A program made the translations under genes and the position numbers. A stretch of 64,000 nucleotides of DNA from the NCBI RefSeq assembly GCF_900107395.1, contig NZ_FNPW01000013.1:62001-126000 (forward strand), in the 5' to 3' direction. The notes beneath the pieces are model-generated. The model searched no databases. It saw only the letters and a program-made list of their open reading frames with translations, and was not told the origin of the DNA. The number at the start of each line of letters is the position of its first letter. Within the stretch, counting starts at the first letter, position 1. Below are positions 60,759 to 64,000 of this stretch, piece by piece. The stretch comes from Pseudomonas sp. NFIX28. GTDB lineage: Bacteria; Pseudomonadota; Gammaproteobacteria; Pseudomonadales; Pseudomonadaceae.

Positions 60759-60887
60759 GAGGGATTCTCTTGTTGTTATGGACGAGCATGGCCGACGCCC
60801 AGGCGCACGGCCCCTTACCCGCCAGGCGGCGGCCTGGCGAGGGTTTCAACCGGGGTCAAAAACGGAAGCTGGAGAGAGCCGCAGCGG

Positions 60888-62198
60888 CTAGAGGTGTTTG
60901 CCGGCCTGCGCCGGCTCCCAGGCGTGGTCACTGGCCTGGGCGTTGGGCGTCGCCTTGCCATCCAGGGTCTGTAGCAACACCTGGCGATCGCAGGCGTTTT
61001 CCGACAGCGAGATCACGACCGTGGCCACGGCATTGCTGGCCAGGCTGGTGAGCGCCCGGGCCTCGGACATGAAGCGGTCGATGCCGATCAACAGCGCCAG
61101 CCCCGCCAAGGGGATGTCGTGGATCACCGTCAGGGTCGAGGCCAGGGCGACGAAGCCACTGCCCGTCACCCCCGCCGCGCCCTTGGACGACAGCAGCATG
61201 ATCGCCAGCATCGTCATCACCTGCCCCAGGCTCAAATCGATGTTGCAGGCCTGGGCAATGAAAATCGCCGCCAGCGACAGGTAGATGGCCGTGCCGTCGA
61301 GGTTGAACGAATAGCCGGTGGGCAGCACCAGGCCCACCACGCCTTTCTTGCAACCCAGGGCCTCAAGCTTTTCCAGCATGCGCGGCATCACCGGCTCGGT
61401 GGACGAGGTGCCCAGCACCACCAGGAACTCTTCACGCAGGTAGCGCAACAGCTTCCACAGGCTGACCCCATGGGCGCGACAAATCCCCCCCAGCACCACG
61501 AAGACGAAGAATCCGCAGGCGATGTACAGGGTCATGATCAGCTTGGCCAGGGCGCCCAGGGAGGTGATGCCGTACTGGCCGACCGTGAAGGCCAGCGCGC
61601 CGAACGCACCGATCGGGGCAAAGCGCATCAGGTAGGAAAAGATCTTGAACACCATGTGCGAGGCGGCTTCCAGCACATCCAGCACGGGCTTGCCGCGTTC
61701 GCCCAGGGACGACAGGGCAAAACCGCTGAGCACCGCGATGAACAGCACCGGCAATACCTCGCCCTTGTTGAAGGCGCCGATAAAGGTCTCGGGAATGATG
61801 TGCATGAAGAACTCCACCACCCCCAGCTTCGCCGCCGACTCGGTGTACTGCGACAGGCCCTGGGTACTCAGGTGAGTGGGGTCGATGTTCATGCCCGCGC
61901 CGGGCTTGAACAGGTAGACCGCCACCAGGCCGATGAGCAGGCTGACCACCGTCAACGCCAGGAACAACAGCAGGGTCTTGCTCAGGAGGCGGCCCAGGGA
62001 ACGCTTGTCGTTCATCCCGGCGATCCCGGTGACGATGGTGCAGAACACCACCGGCGCGATCATCATCTTGACCAGCTTGATGAAGGCATCGCCCAGGGGC
62101 TTGAGGGCAATGGCCTGCTGGGCCCAGAAGTGCCCGACCACCACGCCCAGCAGCACGGCACAGATGATCTGGAAGTAGAGCGATTTAACGACTTTCAT
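60888..62198 (-). CDS. dctA: C4-dicarboxylate/proton symporter DctA
   Basis: A 436-residue Glt/DAACS-family carrier. It begins S-L-Y-F-Q-I-I-C-A-V and has the ion/substrate motifs F-C-T-I-V-T-G-I-A-G-M, the S-S-S/T-rich hairpin tip (V-V-L-G-T-S-S-T-E-P-V-M-P), P-T-G-Y-S-F-N-L-D-G-T-A-I-Y and S-K-G-A-A-G-V-T-G-S-G-F. It imports succinate, fumarate, malate and related acids. ATG 62198 is preceded by GGGTGAT; 15 upstream codons are possible. It probably sits in one transcript with the PrpF-type gene 57 bases upstream. Confidence 0.92.
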   Translation of the reverse strand: MKVVKSLYFQIICAVLLGVVVGHFWAQQAIALKPLGDAFIKLVKMMIAPVVFCTIVTGIAGMNDKRSLGRLLSKTLLLFLALTVVSLLIGLVAVYLFKPGAGMNIDPTHLSTQGLSQYTESAAKLGVVEFFMHIIPETFIGAFNKGEVLPVLFIAVLSGFALSSLGERGKPVLDVLEAASHMVFKIFSYLMRFAPIGAFGALAFTVGQYGITSLGALAKLIMTLYIACGFFVFVVLGGICRAHGVSLWKLLRYLREEFLVVLGTSSTEPVMPRMLEKLEALGCKKGVVGLVLPTGYSFNLDGTAIYLSLAAIFIAQACNIDLSLGQVMTMLAIMLLSSKGAAGVTGSGFVALASTLTVIHDIPLAGLALLIGIDRFMSEARALTSLASNAVATVVISLSENACDRQVLLQTLDGKATPNAQASDHAWEPAQAGKHL

Positions 62199-62255
62199 GG
62201 CATCACCCATTTTTAGAATTGTTCTGATGCGAACGACTGTCACTGCGGTGCAGGA

Positions 62256-63332
62256 CTATCCGGCCAGGCGTTGTGACGCCGGGGCGTAGACGAAACCGGA
62301 GAACAGCCGTCGCGCGGTACGTACCACCGAGGCGCGAATGGTCTCTCCCTGGTTGCCGGTGTAGGACAATACGACATCGATCCCGCCACTGGGATGTTCC
62401 AGGCGCACTTGCTTCAGTTGTGTGGCTCCACCCAGCAGTTGCGCGGCGACGCTGCCCTGGCTGACACAAGCGGTGGCCAGGCCGATGGCGCCGGTGATGG
62501 CCAGCGCGCGATGGCAGCTGTGCGGCATGAAGTAGCGCGCCTGCAAGGTGCCGCCGGCCACCGCCGGCGAGATCAGCACCGGCTTGGGGATCACCTTGTC
62601 ACTGACGTCACCCAGGCCCATGGCCAGGCCCGCCTGCAAGCGCAGGGACTCCAGGCGCCGCAGGAACTCCTTGTCGGCGTCCAGCTCGGCCGGGGTTTCA
62701 TCCCCGCGCTTGCCCAATTGACCGGCCTCGACGATCAGCAGCGGCATCGCCATGTCGATGCAGGTCACCGGTACGCCATCGATCAGGTCCCGGGTGTTCC
62801 CGGTGGGGAAAAGTTTGCCGGTCTTGCTGCCTGCGGCGTCGAGGAACGTCAGTTGCACGGGGGCGGCGGTGCCGGGCACGCCATCGATGGCGGTATCGCC
62901 TTCGTAGCTGACCTTGCCGGCCGGCGTCTGCACCAGGGAATGGATGAAGGTGCCGGTATTGAGATTGCGGATCCGCACCTGGGTCTGTTCGCCCGTGGCC
63001 TTGACCAGGCCCTGCTCGACGGCGAAGGGACCGACCGCGCACAGCATGTTGCCGCAGTTGGGCGCCGTATCGACCCGGCGCTGGGACACCATTACCTGCA
63101 CGAACAGGTAGTCGACATCGGCCTCGGGGTGCAGCGACGGGCTGACGATCGCGACCTTGCTGGTCTGCGGGCTGCCACCGCCAATGCCGTCGATCTCCAG
63201 TTCATGTCCCGAGCCCATCAGGTCGAGCAGCAGCTCATCGCGCTGTTCGATGGACACCGGCAGATCCCAGGCGAGAAACACCGGCCCCTTGGAGGTACCG
63301 CCGCGCATGAGCACACAAGGAATTCGTTGCAT
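62256..63332 (-). CDS. PrpF/GalD-family isomerase (4-oxalomesaconate tautomerase- or aconitate isomerase-like)
   Basis: A 358-residue enzyme with the diaminopimelate-epimerase-like double fold. The N-terminus P-C-V-L-M-R-G-G-T-S-K-G and the V-D-T-A-P-N-C-G-N-M (catalytic Cys in the loop) are family hallmarks, as is Y-F-M-P-H-S-C-H-R-A-L-A-I-T-G-A near the end. PrpF isomerises methylaconitate; GalD handles 4-oxalomesaconate from gallate. No gallate or methylcitrate genes are near, but citrate-type carriers are, so a trans/cis-aconitate isomerase role is plausible. ATG 63332; a GTG two codons upstream is possible. Confidence 0.85.
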   Translation of the reverse strand: MQRIPCVLMRGGTSKGPVFLAWDLPVSIEQRDELLLDLMGSGHELEIDGIGGGSPQTSKVAIVSPSLHPEADVDYLFVQVMVSQRRVDTAPNCGNMLCAVGPFAVEQGLVKATGEQTQVRIRNLNTGTFIHSLVQTPAGKVSYEGDTAIDGVPGTAAPVQLTFLDAAGSKTGKLFPTGNTRDLIDGVPVTCIDMAMPLLIVEAGQLGKRGDETPAELDADKEFLRRLESLRLQAGLAMGLGDVSDKVIPKPVLISPAVAGGTLQARYFMPHSCHRALAITGAIGLATACVSQGSVAAQLLGGATQLKQVRLEHPSGGIDVVLSYTGNQGETIRASVVRTARRLFSGFVYAPASQRLAG

Positions 63333-63350
63333 GGACACAGACTCTTGTTA

Positions 63351-63369
63351 ATCAATCGGGTTAATTGAT
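63351..63369. promoter_or_regulatory. Dyad ATCAAT-N7-ATTGAT (possible LysR box)
   Basis: A perfect six-base inverted repeat with an AT-rich core containing the T-N11-A geometry, 18 bases upstream of the isomerase start and in the gap shared with the divergent LysR gene. It fits a regulatory site for that LysR protein. Confidence 0.5.
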
Positions 63370-63500
63370 GTTCTGGGCACAAGAGTGTCAGGGAATAAAT
63401 CATGTTTCCAATGCAAAGATCGTAGCGATTATTGCGTTTTGCACATGATAAATCTAAGGTGAACAGCGCCGCCCTTCCCACCTTCGCTTGAGACGAAAAC

Positions 63501-64000
63501 ATGGAATATGAGCTCCAGGACATAAGATCTTTCGTGAAAATCGCCGAACTCGGGAGTTTCCACGAGGCGGCCGATGCCCTGCACTTGTCCCAGCCGGCCC
63601 TGAGCCGTCGGATCAAGAAGCTGGAGGAAGGCCTGGGCACCGCCCTGCTCGACCGCACCACGCGCAAGGTCAGCCTGACCAGCGTCGGCCGGGACTTCCT
63701 GCCCAAGGCCCGGCGCCTGCTGGATGACTTCGACGACTCGATCCTCAATATCCGCGAACTGGCGGAACGGCAGATCGGCCAGGTGACCCTGGCCTGCATT
63801 CCCACCGCGGCCTTCTACTTCCTGCCGTCGGTGATCCGTCTCTATAACCAGCGCTATCCGAAAATCCGCATCCGCCTGCTCGACCTCAGCGCCAATGAAG
63901 GGCTGGAAGCCGTGCTGCGCGGCGAAGCGGACTTCGGCATCAACATGATGAGCGGGCAGCACCCGGACATCGAGTTCGTGCCCCTGGTCAACGAACCTTT
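63501..64000 (+). CDS. LysR-family transcriptional regulator (partial, N-terminal part)
   Basis: 166 residues are visible from ATG 63501 to the window edge. The winged helix-turn-helix (F-V-K-I-A-E-L-G-S-F-H-E-A-A-D-A-L-H-L-S-Q-P-A-L-S-R-R-I-K-K-L-E) occupies residues 10-45, then the linker helix and the start of the periplasmic-binding-like effector domain (V-T-L-A-C-I-P-T-A-A). It is divergent from the isomerase-dctA-citMHS-oprD set and likely activates it in response to the imported acid. Confidence 0.9.
   Translation, partial: MEYELQDIRSFVKIAELGSFHEAADALHLSQPALSRRIKKLEEGLGTALLDRTTRKVSLTSVGRDFLPKARRLLDDFDDSILNIRELAERQIGQVTLACIPTAAFYFLPSVIRLYNQRYPKIRIRLLDLSANEGLEAVLRGEADFGINMMSGQHPDIEFVPLVNEP

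Overview
The window looks like chromosome of a fluorescent Pseudomonas (P. fluorescens/protegens/chlororaphis type). Coding GC is high, the bkdR-bkdA1A2B-lpdV operon and the reductive pyrimidine cluster are typical of the genus, there are genus-specific families (DUF1652, OprD porin, S-type pyocin domain), and two Pseudomonas REP families occur throughout ('gtagccgctgccgag...' and 'gtaggagcgaggcttgcccgcg'). No rRNA, tRNA, CRISPR array or complete insertion sequence was seen. All calls come from reading the sequence and from recalled family knowledge; no database search was run.

Layout. 0-2.6 kb: DUF1652 end, a small CsbD/YqjD-like membrane protein, a triple-PAS LuxR-type regulator and a tandem REP cluster. 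2.6-7.2 kb: a sulfide/sulfane-sulfur module, with FisR-type sigma54 activator divergent from persulfide dioxygenase, sulfide:quinone oxidoreductase and a TauE permease; a sigma54 promoter and repeated CTGCCA sites lie between them. 7.4-11.1 kb: a Tle1-type (DUF2235) lipase effector followed by three tandem lipoprotein immunity paralogues. 11.2-14.3 kb: acetyltransferase, two paralogous secreted proteins, and a small ORF behind a strongly structured leader. 14.3-20 kb: an AT-rich, defence-like island (three-TM protein plus Mrr-N-like protein, MazG-like plus DUF2075 helicase/nuclease, HNH endonuclease). 20.3-21.6 kb: ECF41 sigma factor and its AhpD-like partner with a matching promoter.

22-31 kb: uracil/thymine catabolism (amidohydrolase, NCS1 permease, dihydropyrimidinase, PreT, PreA) and a RutR-like TetR. 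31-34 kb: acetyltransferase, copC-copD, an orphan HlyD-type protein. 34.2-39.9 kb: branched-chain keto acid dehydrogenase operon with BkdR; 40.5-41.5 kb: ilvE, so branched-chain amino acid transamination and oxidation lie side by side, separated by a REP array. 41.6-44.8 kb: transglutaminase, alpha-E and ATP-grasp cluster. 45.7-49.6 kb: P-loop kinase, ArsR regulator, P450, small monooxygenase, epoxide-hydrolase-like enzyme. 49.6-51.5 kb: RcnR-like repressor and CDF metal exporter with a His-rich loop, then FKBP. 51.8-53.4 kb: pyocin-domain nuclease toxin and immunity gene. 53.5-58 kb: second UbiB-type kinase, LemA and M48 peptidase. 58-64 kb: OprD porin, CitMHS and DctA carriers, PrpF-family isomerase and a divergent LysR, suggesting tricarboxylate/aconitate use.

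Best candidates for something undescribed are the AT-rich two-gene system at 14.6-16.5 kb, the structured leader at 13.74-13.97 kb, and the immunity triplication at 9-11.1 kb, which carries copies of the effector's 3' end.
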